Positions 47,595 through 57,790 of a stretch of DNA of 64,000 nt are shown one piece after another. Below the pieces are notes generated by a model that was not told the DNA's origin, did not search any database, and saw nothing but the letters and a program-made list of their open reading frames with translations. Source of the DNA: Bacillota bacterium (GTDB lineage: Bacteria > Bacillota > Clostridia > Christensenellales > Aristaeellaceae); the NCBI GenBank assembly GCA_963169565.1, contig CAUJDI010000056.1, positions 1 to 64,000 on the forward strand. The letters run 5' to 3'. The translations under genes and the position numbers were made by a program. Position 1 is the stretch's first letter, and each line of letters starts with the position of its first letter.

Positions 47595-49472
47595 ATGCGG
47601 TTTGATGCCCTCATCATCGGCGCCGGCCTTTCCGGACTGACGGCCGCGAGCCTTCTGGCCAAGCGGGGGCTGCGCGTCGCAGTGGCGGAGCGCCATCACA
47701 GCCCGGGCGGTTCCTGCGGGGCCTTCAAGCGCGGGGATACCCTATATGATCAGGGCTCGACCATGCTGTTCGGCTTCGGGGAGCAGGGCTTCAACGCGCA
47801 CCGGTTCGTGTTCAACTGCCTGGAGGAGCCCATCGATGTCCTGAAGCACGACCTGCTGTACTGCGTCCGTTTCATGGGCCACCGCATCCGTTTCTGGCCG
47901 GACACGGAACGCTTCGCCGAGGAACTGGGAAACGTTTTTCCGGGGGAGCGCGGGAACATCCGGCGCTTTTACCGCGACATGGAAACCATGTACCGCCACG
48001 TGATGGTGGAGCGGCCTGCTTACACCACGCCGGACGAAACAGACAAGGTCAACTCCCTGAAGGGCATGCTGGCCCATCCGCTGTCCTACGCGCGCTTCCT
48101 CAGTTACCTGAACCTCAGCGCGGAAAGCCTCCTGAAAAAGTACTTCAGCGATCCGGACATCTTCCGCTTCTTTGACAAGCTGACCTCCACCTACTGCTAC
48201 ACCACCCTTCGGGAATCCCCCGCTGTGCTGGCGGCGGTGATGTTTGTGGACAACCATGTGGGCGGCAGCTGGTACCCCGCCGGCTCCACGCTGTTCCTGC
48301 CGGGCAAGCTGGAAAAAGTGATCGAGGAGCACGGCGGCGAGATGATCTACGAAGATGAGGCCGTGGAGCTCCTGTTTGAAGGCAAGCGCGTATCGGGCGC
48401 GTGCCTGCGCAGCGGCCGGGAAGTGGCGGCGCGGCGCGTCATCTATTCGGGCACCGTCTGGAACCTCTATGACAAGCTTTTGCCGTCAGGCCATGTAAGT
48501 GAAAAACAGGCATCCTGGGCAAAAAGCCTGGTGCCCACCTATCCCAGCGTGGTGCTGTATGCCCTGGTGGACAGGCGCGTCATCCCCGAAGGCACCGCGG
48601 CGGTGGAGATGCTGGCAAACCCGCAGGCGCTGGACGAGAGCGAGGTCACCGTCTACATCCCCAGCGTCGATGACCGTACGCTCTGCCCGGAGGACTGCCA
48701 CGTTGTGACGGCGATCGGCCCCAGTTTTGACGACTGGGGGAGCGGGGACAGACGGGAATACCTCCAAAAGAAAAAGCTGGAAACGCAGCGCCTGCTCCGT
48801 CTGCTGGATTCCTACTTCCCCGGCTTCTCCGGGGCGGTGAGGCACGCGGAGGTCGCCACCCCGGCGACCATTGAGCGCTACACCCTCAAGAACGGCGGCG
48901 CGGTCGCGGGGCCCAAGCAGATGCTGGGCCAGCACCTGTTGAAGCGGCCGCACACCCGCAGCGAGTATAAGGGGCTGTACCTTTGCGGCGAATCCACCGT
49001 CATGGGCACCGGAACGCCCACCGTCACCACCTCAGGCCTCAGCGCCGCGAACGCCGTGCTGAAGGATGCAAGTCTGCCGCGCTATGTATACAGGAAAAAC
49101 ATGAGGGAGTATGTCCGAACGGTCGGAAAGCCCTTCACCCGGGATATGCTGTATGACGGGTACCCGCCCGCGGAACGCGAAATGATGCGCGGCGCGATGA
49201 TGTGCCGTTTCTGCGAGCATCCAAGCTGTTCGCGCACGCTGGACGTGCGGGGGTTCATGCGGCGCGCCGCGGTGGGCAACTTTACAGGCGCAAAGAAGGC
49301 ATTGAAACGGTATACGGATCAGGTTCCCCTGAGCTTCGAGGACCTCGCAGCGTGCGAGCGCCGCTGCGTGCGCGCCGCCCAGGGAGACGACCCGGCGCCC
49401 ATCGCTGAGGTCGCGACCTTCCTGATGAAGACAGAAGGGTTTCCTCCTCTGGAACGGCAGCTTTCTGTCTGA
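47595..49472 (+). CDS. NAD(P)/FAD-dependent oxidoreductase (phytoene desaturase/CrtI-like)
   Basis: DALIIGAGLSGLTAASLLAKRGLRVAVAERHHSPGG; C-terminal GLYLCGESTVMGTGTPTVTTSGLSAANAVL. Confidence 0.88.
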   Translation: MRFDALIIGAGLSGLTAASLLAKRGLRVAVAERHHSPGGSCGAFKRGDTLYDQGSTMLFGFGEQGFNAHRFVFNCLEEPIDVLKHDLLYCVRFMGHRIRFWPDTERFAEELGNVFPGERGNIRRFYRDMETMYRHVMVERPAYTTPDETDKVNSLKGMLAHPLSYARFLSYLNLSAESLLKKYFSDPDIFRFFDKLTSTYCYTTLRESPAVLAAVMFVDNHVGGSWYPAGSTLFLPGKLEKVIEEHGGEMIYEDEAVELLFEGKRVSGACLRSGREVAARRVIYSGTVWNLYDKLLPSGHVSEKQASWAKSLVPTYPSVVLYALVDRRVIPEGTAAVEMLANPQALDESEVTVYIPSVDDRTLCPEDCHVVTAIGPSFDDWGSGDRREYLQKKKLETQRLLRLLDSYFPGFSGAVRHAEVATPATIERYTLKNGGAVAGPKQMLGQHLLKRPHTRSEYKGLYLCGESTVMGTGTPTVTTSGLSAANAVLKDASLPRYVYRKNMREYVRTVGKPFTRDMLYDGYPPAEREMMRGAMMCRFCEHPSCSRTLDVRGFMRRAAVGNFTGAKKALKRYTDQVPLSFEDLAACERRCVRAAQGDDPAPIAEVATFLMKTEGFPPLERQLSV

Positions 49473-49476
49473 GCTG

Positions 49477-50715
49477 TCAGCGGTATTCCAGATCCTGATC
49501 GTATTGGACAGCGTTCCTTGGAACATAGGCAAAGACTTCCTCATATGCCCTGATTTCCACTGAGCACGACAGCCACCGGTCGTCAGGATCGATATACTTG
49601 GAGGAAATACCCTGTCCTTCTGTGGCGATGGAACCAAAGATCCAGGCCTTCGCCCCGGCCGGGGCAATGAACCCGCTTGGTATAAACCGGCCCTCCGGGG
49701 CATCAAAGTACAGGATCTGATCCGCCATGATGGTCCCAATGGCGCTGGCGGAACGCGTTACGTCCTGTACGTCCTCTTTGCGTACGTAGCCATGCCGATA
49801 CTGGAAGGGTTCTTCCGTTTCAATTTGGATATAGTACCGCTCGCCGCGTACTCCCAGCACGGAAAACGCTTCGTTTTGATTCAGCGTATCAACCGCTTCC
49901 GTCCCGTCAAACTCATCAAAGAGGGGCAGCGAATCCTGCAGGGCTTTGGACAGGGGCGGATAAAAGTTCTGCGTTCCGCCTGAGGAGTGGTCCAGGTCTT
50001 CAGACGGTGCGTACCCCGTCGTGTCCCCGATGCGCACCTTCTCCCATCCGTCATTGTTGACATGGCCGTCAAACAGCGCGCTGACCCTGGTCCCGCTGAA
50101 ATAACGCCCGACGGCTTCACAGTCAGCGGAGGGTTCAGCCTTCAGTTCCAGCAACCGGCTTGCCGCGCCGGTGTCGATCACATAGGAAGAGAAATTGTCC
50201 GGAAGCGTCACACCCATTCCGGACACATAGCCGTAAACGGATCGATCCTGCTGCGCATCGCAGCGCACGTGCAGCCATTCATCATCGATCGTGCCAAGAA
50301 CGCGCAGCAGGGAATTGACCTCCGCGTAAGCCAGTATTCCGGAATCGCTGTCGGGCCTGTCATAGAGAGGCAGCGAATCGTTTTGCCCGGCATAATCGAC
50401 CAGTCCGGGGACCCCCTCATACGCCAGGTCATCCTCCAGGATCTCTGCCGTAAGGAACTTCCGCATCATGAACCCTTCCCTGTCATCAATGCGGACGCGC
50501 TGCCAGTCGCCGCTTTGCTCCAGGACTTCCACAAGCACTCCGCCGAAGTATTGCCCCAGGACCGCCCCGTTCGTACTCGGCCTGTCCCGCAGCCTGACGC
50601 GGTCCAGTTCCCCGCCAAGCTGATACGTCTTCGCCTGGGAAGGGACCCCGGCCAGGGCGCCGCATGAAAAACCGGCAACAGCAGCGGCCAGCAGCAGCGC
50701 GAGGGTCTTTTTCAT
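49477..50715 (-). CDS. Secreted SH3-domain-containing protein
   Basis: Signal peptide MKKTLALLLAAAVAGFSCGALAG; repeated bacterial-SH3-like segments. Confidence 0.75.
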   Translation of the reverse strand: MKKTLALLLAAAVAGFSCGALAGVPSQAKTYQLGGELDRVRLRDRPSTNGAVLGQYFGGVLVEVLEQSGDWQRVRIDDREGFMMRKFLTAEILEDDLAYEGVPGLVDYAGQNDSLPLYDRPDSDSGILAYAEVNSLLRVLGTIDDEWLHVRCDAQQDRSVYGYVSGMGVTLPDNFSSYVIDTGAASRLLELKAEPSADCEAVGRYFSGTRVSALFDGHVNNDGWEKVRIGDTTGYAPSEDLDHSSGGTQNFYPPLSKALQDSLPLFDEFDGTEAVDTLNQNEAFSVLGVRGERYYIQIETEEPFQYRHGYVRKEDVQDVTRSASAIGTIMADQILYFDAPEGRFIPSGFIAPAGAKAWIFGSIATEGQGISSKYIDPDDRWLSCSVEIRAYEEVFAYVPRNAVQYDQDLEYR

Positions 50716-51013
50716 GCTACATCCTCCATGTTTTTCATCAGCAATCCTAACGTCCGCAGTCGCCGGAATACTGCATGACAGGTGCCGTTTTAAGAAATCC
50801 CCCTCTGCCCGATCCGGCATAATGCCCCGTAAATAAAAAAGACGCAAAGGCCGTCAGCGGATGGCCCGGCGCCGGGAACCCGGTAGAAGCTCCAGTGTTT
50901 ATATGAATTTCCTGTCGTTTATCATGATGGACCGCAGGAGACGGTCTGATGGCCGGAACCAGCAGGACCGGCCGCCACTTTCCTATCACACTATCCCGAT
51001 ACCGACCGTCCTG

Positions 51014-51946
51014 TCAGAACATCTTCCTGCGCCACAGCAGGATGAAGGCGACCAGAGCGGACAGGACGGACATGCCAAGGACCAGATAGAACCCATGGGG
51101 CGAGTTCCCGAACGGCACGGCGACGTTCATCCCCCAGAAAGCGGCGAACAGGGCGGGGACCGACAGCATCACCGTCAGGCTGGTCAGCACCTTCATGACG
51201 ATGTTGAGGTTGTTGCTGATGACGGAGGCGAAGGCGTCCATGGTGCCGGAGAGGATGTCCCGGTAGATGGTGCACATCTCCATGGCCTGCTTGTTCTCGA
51301 TGATGACGTCATCCAGCAGGTCGCCCCCTTCCGGGATCTGCCTGATGGGTTCAAGGCGCATCATCTTCTCCAGCACCACTTCGTTTCCTTTCAGGGAGGT
51401 GCTGAAAAACACCAGCGATTTCTCCAGCTTCATCATCTGGAGCAGTTCCTGGTTGCGCAGGGACTTTTCAAGCTTCTCCTGCACGATCATGCTGGCCTTA
51501 TCCACCTGCCTTAAGTAGGAAAGGAACATCGCCGCGTTGCGGTACAGCAGCTGCAGGATGAAACGCAGGCGTTTGTCTGTGGTGAAGCCGCGGATCCGCT
51601 CCTCCGTAAAATCCGTGATGATCGAGGTTTCCACAGTCGCCACGGTGATGATGACGTCGTCCACCAGGACGATGCCCAGGGGGATCGTGCTGTAGACGTG
51701 TCCGCCCCCTTCCGCCTCCATGTAGGGCGTATCCACGATGATCAGCGTCTGATCCTTGTCGTGTTCCAGGCGCGCCCTTTCTTCCACGTCCAGCGCGGCG
51801 GGCAGAAAGGTGGGGTCCAGCGCGAAGCGCTTGTTCAACCCGTCGATCTCTTCCTTCGTCGGGTTCTGCAGATGCACCCAGCAGCCTTTTTCCAGCGTGG
51901 GGCAGGCCGTGAGATGCTCATCGACCGTCTTGTAGATTTTTTTCAT
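51014..51946 (-). CDS. corA: CorA-family divalent cation transporter
   Basis: C-terminal TMs and FAAFWGMNVAVPFG (GMN motif). Confidence 0.93.
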   Translation of the reverse strand: MKKIYKTVDEHLTACPTLEKGCWVHLQNPTKEEIDGLNKRFALDPTFLPAALDVEERARLEHDKDQTLIIVDTPYMEAEGGGHVYSTIPLGIVLVDDVIITVATVETSIITDFTEERIRGFTTDKRLRFILQLLYRNAAMFLSYLRQVDKASMIVQEKLEKSLRNQELLQMMKLEKSLVFFSTSLKGNEVVLEKMMRLEPIRQIPEGGDLLDDVIIENKQAMEMCTIYRDILSGTMDAFASVISNNLNIVMKVLTSLTVMLSVPALFAAFWGMNVAVPFGNSPHGFYLVLGMSVLSALVAFILLWRRKMF

Positions 51947-51953
51947 AATAAAA

Positions 51954-51991
51954 ACCTGCCTTTCCTGCGGCGGGCGCACTTCAAGGCAGGT
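51954..51991 (-). promoter_or_regulatory. Hairpin abutting/occluding the corA ribosome-binding site
   Basis: Minus strand ACCTGCCTT ... AAGGCAGGT TTTTATT ATG. Confidence 0.65.
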
Positions 51992-52249
51992 CCGGATTTC
52001 TCTTGGGGTTACATTCCGGGGGCCGGCCTGGAAAACGCGCGTCGATCCGCCTGTTGCTGATTACCGTATGGGTCGGCTTCCACAGGCTCAGTCTCCTTCC
52101 GGTTTGATCCTGACATTCACCTGATTTCACCATATATCGTTTTGATCCGGGTGTCAATCGCGCCGCCGCATGATCACTGCTGATTTATTCACGTAATAGG
52201 GTCCCGCCGGGATACGCATTCTTCCCGGCGGCGAAGCAGCGCATTGATA

Positions 52250-52330
52250 AACCGGCTTGACCGGCGTATAGTCAGCCTGCGGACAACTGACCCGGCATGC
52301 CTGACGGACTGCATGCCGGTCAAGCCGGTT
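52250..52330 (+). promoter_or_regulatory. mgtA 5' leader with mutually exclusive stems
   Basis: AACCGGCTTGACCGGC (52250-52265) pairs with GCCGGTCAAGCCGGTT (52315-52330); CCGGCATGC (52292-52300) pairs with GCATGCCGG (52311-52319). Confidence 0.6.
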
Positions 52331-52392
52331 GCGCAGCCTGCTGTGATGACAGGATCCTGACTGTTCTGTATCAGGGGGAGGTGCGTGATCTG

Positions 52393-54954
52393 ATGAAACA
52401 CATGATGACAGCCCCGGACTTCAATTCGACCCCTTATTGGAGCCTTCCGCCGGACACCCTCTTTAAGGAAGCGGGCAGCACGCCGGACGGGCTGAGCACG
52501 TCCGCCGCGCGTGAACGCCTTGCGCGCTACGGGAGAAACGCGCTCAGTCCCCGGCGGCATGGTTCCGGGCTGAGGATGCTCCTGTCCCAGTTCACCAATC
52601 CGCTCGTGCTGATCCTCATCTTCGCCGCGGTCGTTTCCGCCGTCGTCAGCGAATGGGTCGATACGTTTATCGTGCTGACGATCGTCCTGGCCAGCGCCCT
52701 GCTGAGCTTTTCCCAGGAATACTCCGCGGGGCAGGCGGTGGAGAAGCTCCGCTCGCAGGTCACGCTGAAAACGACCGTTCTCAGGGACGGGAAACCGGTG
52801 TCCATCCAGGCGGAGGAAACCGTGCCGGGGGACATCGTCCTGCTCAGCGCGGGCAGCCTGGTCCCTGCCGACGGCATCGTGCTGGAGGCCAGGGATTTCT
52901 TCGTCAGCCAGGCAGTGCTGACCGGCGAAACTTTCCCGGTCGACAAGACGCCGGGGCAGGTGAGCGCCGATGCCCCCCTGTCCGCCCGGATCAACATGGT
53001 CTTCATGGGCACCAGCGTCCGCAGCGGGACGGCCCGCGTCCTGATCACCCGGACCGGGGCCGGCACCGCGTTCGGCCAGATCGCGGGCCGCCTGGCCCTG
53101 CGCCCGCCGGAGACAGAGTTTGAGCGCGGCATCCGGAAGTTCGGCTATCTGCTCACCAAGATCATGACTCTGCTGGTGACGGCGATTTTTGTCATCAACA
53201 CCCTCCTTGACAAGCCGGTGATCGACTCGCTCCTGTTCGCCATCGCCCTTGCCGTGGGCATCACGCCGGAACTGCTGCCCGCCATCATCAGCATCAGCCT
53301 GTCCAGGGGCGCCCAGGGCATGGCAAAAAACGGGGTGATCGTTAGGCGCCTGAACGCCATTGAGAACCTGGGCAGCATGGACGTTCTTTGCACGGACAAG
53401 ACCGGCACGCTCACCCTGGGCGTCGTGCGGCTGGACGGCGCGCTGGATACCCTGGGGCAGCCCTCGGACGAGGTCATGCGCTGGGCCTATCTCAACGCGG
53501 CGTTCCAGACCGGGATCGCCAACGCGCTGGACGAGGCGATCCTGGCCAGTCCGCACCTGGACACCTCGGGCATGGACAAGCTTGACGAGATCCCCTACGA
53601 CTTCCACCGCAAGCGCCTCAGCGTGGTCATCGACGCGGACCCCGGAAGCGCGGTCAGGCCGATGCTCATCACCAAGGGCGCGCTGGATAACGTGCTGGAC
53701 ATCTGTACACAGGTACGCCTGGGGAACGAAGACCAGCCGCTGGATACGGCGCAGCGCGGGGCGATCGGGGAACGCTTTGCCGCCTGGAGCGCCCAGGGCT
53801 ACCGCGTCCTGGGCGTCGCCGTCAAGTTCGTCCCGCGGCAGGCCGTCTATACCATTGGGGAGGATGAGCGCGGCATGACCTTCGCGGGCTTCCTGCTGTT
53901 TTTCGACCCGCCCAGGGAGGACGCGCGCCAGACCCTTGATGAGCTTAAGAAACTTGGCGTGGACGTCAAGATCATCACCGGCGACAACCGCCTGGTGGCC
54001 CGGCACATCGCGCAGATCATCGGCCTGCCGTCCGAAGCCATTCTGCCCGCAGAGCAGATGACAGATCTGCAGGACGAGGCATTCTGGCACGTCGCGCAGA
54101 ACACCTCCATCTTCGCGGAGGTGGATCCCAACCAGAAGGAGCGCATCATCCTGGCGCTGAAGAAGACCGGCCACGTCGTGGGCTACATGGGCGACGGCAT
54201 CAATGACGCGCCGGCCCTGCACGCCGCGGACATCGGCATTTCCGTGGACCAGGCAGTGGACGTGGCCAAGGAAGCGGCGGATTTCGTCCTCCTTCGGCAT
54301 GACCTGGGCATCCTGCTGGCGGGCATCCGCCAGGGGCGGCGCACCTTCGCGAATACCCTCAAATACGTCTACACCACCACCAGCGCGAACTTCGGCAACA
54401 TGCTCAGCATGGCGGGCGCTTCGCTGTTCCTCCCTTTCCTGCCGCTGCTGGCCAAACAGATCCTGCTGAACAACTTCCTCTCTGATTTCCCCGCCATGGG
54501 CATCCCCGGGGACAACGTGGACGACGAGATGCTCACGCAGCCGCGTAGGTGGGACGTCCGGTCCATCCGCTATTTCATGATCATCTTCGGGCTGGTCAGT
54601 TCCCTCTTTGACTATGCCACCTTCGGCTTGCTGATGCTGCTCGCGCGCACCGCGGAGGCCCAGTTCCAGACGGGCTGGTTCGTCGAGTCCCTTCTGTCGG
54701 AGCTGGTCATCGCCCTGGTCGTGCGGACCCGCCGGCCCTTCTTCCGCAGCAAACCCGGAAAACTGCTGTGGATGATCACCGCGGCGGTCGGCCTCGCGAC
54801 GCTGCTGATCCCCTATCTGCCCTTCGCGGGCGTCCTTGGGTTCACCCCGCTTCCGGCCTGGCTGATGGCTTCCCTTGTCGGGGTCACGGCGCTGTACGTG
54901 CTGGCGGCTGAAGCTACAAAGAAGTTCTATTTCTCACGATTCAGGGACCAGTGA
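52393..54954 (+). CDS. mgtA: Magnesium-translocating P-type ATPase (MgtA-like)
   Basis: VLCTDKTGTLT phosphorylation motif, VLTGETFPVDK, MGDGINDAPALHAADIGISVD. Confidence 0.93.
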   Translation: MKHMMTAPDFNSTPYWSLPPDTLFKEAGSTPDGLSTSAARERLARYGRNALSPRRHGSGLRMLLSQFTNPLVLILIFAAVVSAVVSEWVDTFIVLTIVLASALLSFSQEYSAGQAVEKLRSQVTLKTTVLRDGKPVSIQAEETVPGDIVLLSAGSLVPADGIVLEARDFFVSQAVLTGETFPVDKTPGQVSADAPLSARINMVFMGTSVRSGTARVLITRTGAGTAFGQIAGRLALRPPETEFERGIRKFGYLLTKIMTLLVTAIFVINTLLDKPVIDSLLFAIALAVGITPELLPAIISISLSRGAQGMAKNGVIVRRLNAIENLGSMDVLCTDKTGTLTLGVVRLDGALDTLGQPSDEVMRWAYLNAAFQTGIANALDEAILASPHLDTSGMDKLDEIPYDFHRKRLSVVIDADPGSAVRPMLITKGALDNVLDICTQVRLGNEDQPLDTAQRGAIGERFAAWSAQGYRVLGVAVKFVPRQAVYTIGEDERGMTFAGFLLFFDPPREDARQTLDELKKLGVDVKIITGDNRLVARHIAQIIGLPSEAILPAEQMTDLQDEAFWHVAQNTSIFAEVDPNQKERIILALKKTGHVVGYMGDGINDAPALHAADIGISVDQAVDVAKEAADFVLLRHDLGILLAGIRQGRRTFANTLKYVYTTTSANFGNMLSMAGASLFLPFLPLLAKQILLNNFLSDFPAMGIPGDNVDDEMLTQPRRWDVRSIRYFMIIFGLVSSLFDYATFGLLMLLARTAEAQFQTGWFVESLLSELVIALVVRTRRPFFRSKPGKLLWMITAAVGLATLLIPYLPFAGVLGFTPLPAWLMASLVGVTALYVLAAEATKKFYFSRFRDQ

Positions 54955-55085
54955 CGGGCTTTCCCCGGCATCGCAGTCAGCATCCCTATACGCCTGCCCG
55001 CGGCCCTGGTTTGCGCGGGGCACGGAGCGGATGCTATAATCAGCCCGATGTTTTTGCCCGATGAACACACAAGGAGGAAAAGCCT

Positions 55086-56471
55086 TTGCTTCCAGATATC
55101 GTTTCATCCCTGCGCGGCTCTTTCGCCCCCGGGACGCACAGCGAACTGCGCGCCCAGCGCAGCCTGTCCAGGCGCCTGACCCTGCTGGGCGGCAATCTGG
55201 TCCGCAACGCCCGCACGGACAGCCAGGGCGTCAGCGCGCGCGTCTACAGGGACGGCGTCTACGGCTTCGCTTCCGCCGCGGAGGCCAGCCCGCAGTCAGC
55301 CAGGGAGGCTTTGGCCGCGGCCAGCGGCAACGCGCGCTTCCTGGCGGACAGGGTGAACCCCGGAAAGGGCCCGCTGCCCGCCATCGCCGAGGGTTCCCTC
55401 CCCCGCCAGGAGGATTTCAGCGACATCCCGCAGAAGCAATACCTGGACTTCATCACGCCGCTGGACGAGTACATCAAAGGGAAGTACCCGGACCTGAAAA
55501 GCCGTACCGTGGTGGCTTACGCGGACTCCATGGAAAAGCAGCTGCTAACCAGCGACGGCTACGCGGCGCATACCCTGGCCCCGCGGAGCTACGTCTACGT
55601 TTTCCTCAACAGCGAGACCGCCTCGGGCATGCCGGTGGAGATCTTCAAATCCTTCGGAGGCTCCGGCTCCTTTGACACGCGGTTCATGGACCCCTCCATC
55701 CTGTACGGCGAGGTGGACCGATTGTATGAGCACCTGATGCGCAAGCGCGAGGGTGTTTACGCCAATGCCGGGCTGGCCACCTGCATCCTCTCCGGCGAGC
55801 TCTCCGGCATTCTCGCCCACGAGGCCGTGGGCCATACGGTAGAGGCGGACCTGGTGCTGGGCGGCTCGGTGGCCGGCCCGATGCTGAATCAAACGGTCGC
55901 CAGCCCCCTGGTCTCCATGACGGATTTCGCGCACACCGCCTTCGGAGAGGAAGCGCCGCTGCCGGTCTTTGTCGACGACGAGGGCGTGCTGGCGGAGGAC
56001 GCGGAACTGATCCGCAACGGCAGGCTGGAGGGATACATGCTCTCCCGTGAAACGGGCCGGCACTTCAGCATGAAGCCGCGGGGCAACGCCCGCGCCTTCG
56101 CCTTCAACGACGAGCCGCTCATCCGCATGCGCAACACCGCCATCTCCCCCGGCCCGCACAAGCTGGAGGAGATGATCGCCTCGGTCGAGGACGGCTACTA
56201 TCTGCTGTATACCAACAACGGCCAGGCGGACACCACGGGCGAGTTCATGTTCGGCGTCAGCATGGGCTACGAGATCAAAAACGGGGAGCTCGGGAAAGCC
56301 ATTTTCGACACCACGATCTCCGGCGTTGCCTTCCAGATGCTCAAGACCGTCGACATGGTCTCGGACAAACTCATCTGGACGTCCTCGGGCTTCTGCGGCA
56401 AGAAACAGCCCATGCCCGTGGGCTGCGGCGGTCCGGACCTGCGCTGCCAGGTGATGATAGGAGGCAAATAG
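55086..56471 (+). CDS. tldD: TldD family metalloprotease
   Basis: GILAHEAVGHTVEADLV (HExxxH); TTG start with GGAGG upstream. Confidence 0.9.
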   Translation: MLPDIVSSLRGSFAPGTHSELRAQRSLSRRLTLLGGNLVRNARTDSQGVSARVYRDGVYGFASAAEASPQSAREALAAASGNARFLADRVNPGKGPLPAIAEGSLPRQEDFSDIPQKQYLDFITPLDEYIKGKYPDLKSRTVVAYADSMEKQLLTSDGYAAHTLAPRSYVYVFLNSETASGMPVEIFKSFGGSGSFDTRFMDPSILYGEVDRLYEHLMRKREGVYANAGLATCILSGELSGILAHEAVGHTVEADLVLGGSVAGPMLNQTVASPLVSMTDFAHTAFGEEAPLPVFVDDEGVLAEDAELIRNGRLEGYMLSRETGRHFSMKPRGNARAFAFNDEPLIRMRNTAISPGPHKLEEMIASVEDGYYLLYTNNGQADTTGEFMFGVSMGYEIKNGELGKAIFDTTISGVAFQMLKTVDMVSDKLIWTSSGFCGKKQPMPVGCGGPDLRCQVMIGGK

Positions 56472-56472
56472 G

Positions 56473-57768
56473 ATGAGCAGGATCAGGCAAACGGCAGAGC
56501 TGGCCTTAATAGCGCTCCGTGACCTGGGCGCGGACAGCGCCGGCGTCCAGGCGCAGACAGGCAAAAAGAGCGAGTTCACCATCGAGGGCGGCAGGTTCAC
56601 CCTGCTGCGCACGACGATGGACAATTCCCTGAGCCTTCAGGCCATCAGGGATCATCGCCGCGGCAGCGTGTCCGGCAACAGCTTTGAAGAGGAGGCGGTG
56701 TACTCCGCCGCGCGCGACTGCGTCGCCTCCGCCGAGGCGGCCCAGCCCGACCCCGCCTGGGAGATGGCAGCGGACGGCCGGGGGACCTTCCGGGACGGCG
56801 CGCCGGAAGCGGACATAGTGAAGCTCTTTGACCGGACCCGCGAACTGATGGACAGCGTCCATCAGGAATACCCCAGGATCATCCTGGAGCAGGTCATCGC
56901 CGCGCACGCGAACCGGGAGGGGATCTACCTCAACAGCCATGGTGTGGAGTATGAGACCCTCAGCGGCCAGTATGAGGTCACGCTGATGTTCTCCGGCCAT
57001 GAGGGCGACAAGTCCTCCTCCTTCAATTATTCCGGCCTGGTCACCGACAGCCTGGACAAGCCCTTCCTGGAGCTGGGCAGCGTCCGGCAGAACCTGTCCG
57101 ACGCGGAGCGTCAGATCCATACGGAGCCGATGCAGGGCAAGTTCGAGGGGACGGTCATCTTCACCCCGGACTGCCTGGGGAGCATGCTGTCCGAACTGCT
57201 GGACAACTACGCCGCCGACAGAGTGCTGCTGGACGGCACCAGCCAGTGGAAGGACAGGCTGGGCGAGCAGGTCGCGGACCGGCGCGTCACCCTGTCCATG
57301 AAACCCCTGGACCCGCGGGTGGTCTGCGGGGAGCGCTACACCGCCGAGGGTTTCCTCTCGGAGGACTACGACGTGATCAGGGACGGCGTGCTCCGGCAGT
57401 TCATGCTGTCCAACTATGCCGCCAACAGGACCGGGAAAAAGCGCGCGCCCAACGGCTCGGGCAGCATGGTAATGGCACCGGGCACACAGATGCTTTCTCA
57501 GATGATTGCCGCCACAAAACAGGGCCTGCTGGTCTCCCGTTATTCCGGCGGCGCCGCCGGCACCAACGGGGAGTTTTCCGGCGTGGCCAAGAATTCCTTC
57601 CTCATCAAAAATGGCAAAATCGGTCCGGCAGTGTCGGAGACCATGATCTCCGGCAACCTGGCCGGCATGCTCAGCCGCGTCGCGGGCATCTCCAGGGAGA
57701 CTGTTGAGGACGGGATGACCTCCCTGCCCTGGCTGGCGGTGGAAGGCATCACGATCTCGGGGAAATGA
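56473..57768 (+). CDS. pmbA: TldD/PmbA family protein (TldE partner)
   Basis: PmbA-like sequence GSGSMVMAPGTQ...; tandem with tldD. Confidence 0.87.
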   Translation: MSRIRQTAELALIALRDLGADSAGVQAQTGKKSEFTIEGGRFTLLRTTMDNSLSLQAIRDHRRGSVSGNSFEEEAVYSAARDCVASAEAAQPDPAWEMAADGRGTFRDGAPEADIVKLFDRTRELMDSVHQEYPRIILEQVIAAHANREGIYLNSHGVEYETLSGQYEVTLMFSGHEGDKSSSFNYSGLVTDSLDKPFLELGSVRQNLSDAERQIHTEPMQGKFEGTVIFTPDCLGSMLSELLDNYAADRVLLDGTSQWKDRLGEQVADRRVTLSMKPLDPRVVCGERYTAEGFLSEDYDVIRDGVLRQFMLSNYAANRTGKKRAPNGSGSMVMAPGTQMLSQMIAATKQGLLVSRYSGGAAGTNGEFSGVAKNSFLIKNGKIGPAVSETMISGNLAGMLSRVAGISRETVEDGMTSLPWLAVEGITISGK

Positions 57769-57790
57769 CAGAAATGACAGGGCAGACGGC

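Noticed and set aside
52189-54300. 703-aa minus-strand ORF opposite mgtA
   Set aside because: Shadow ORF with biased composition; the plus-strand P-type ATPase motifs are unambiguous
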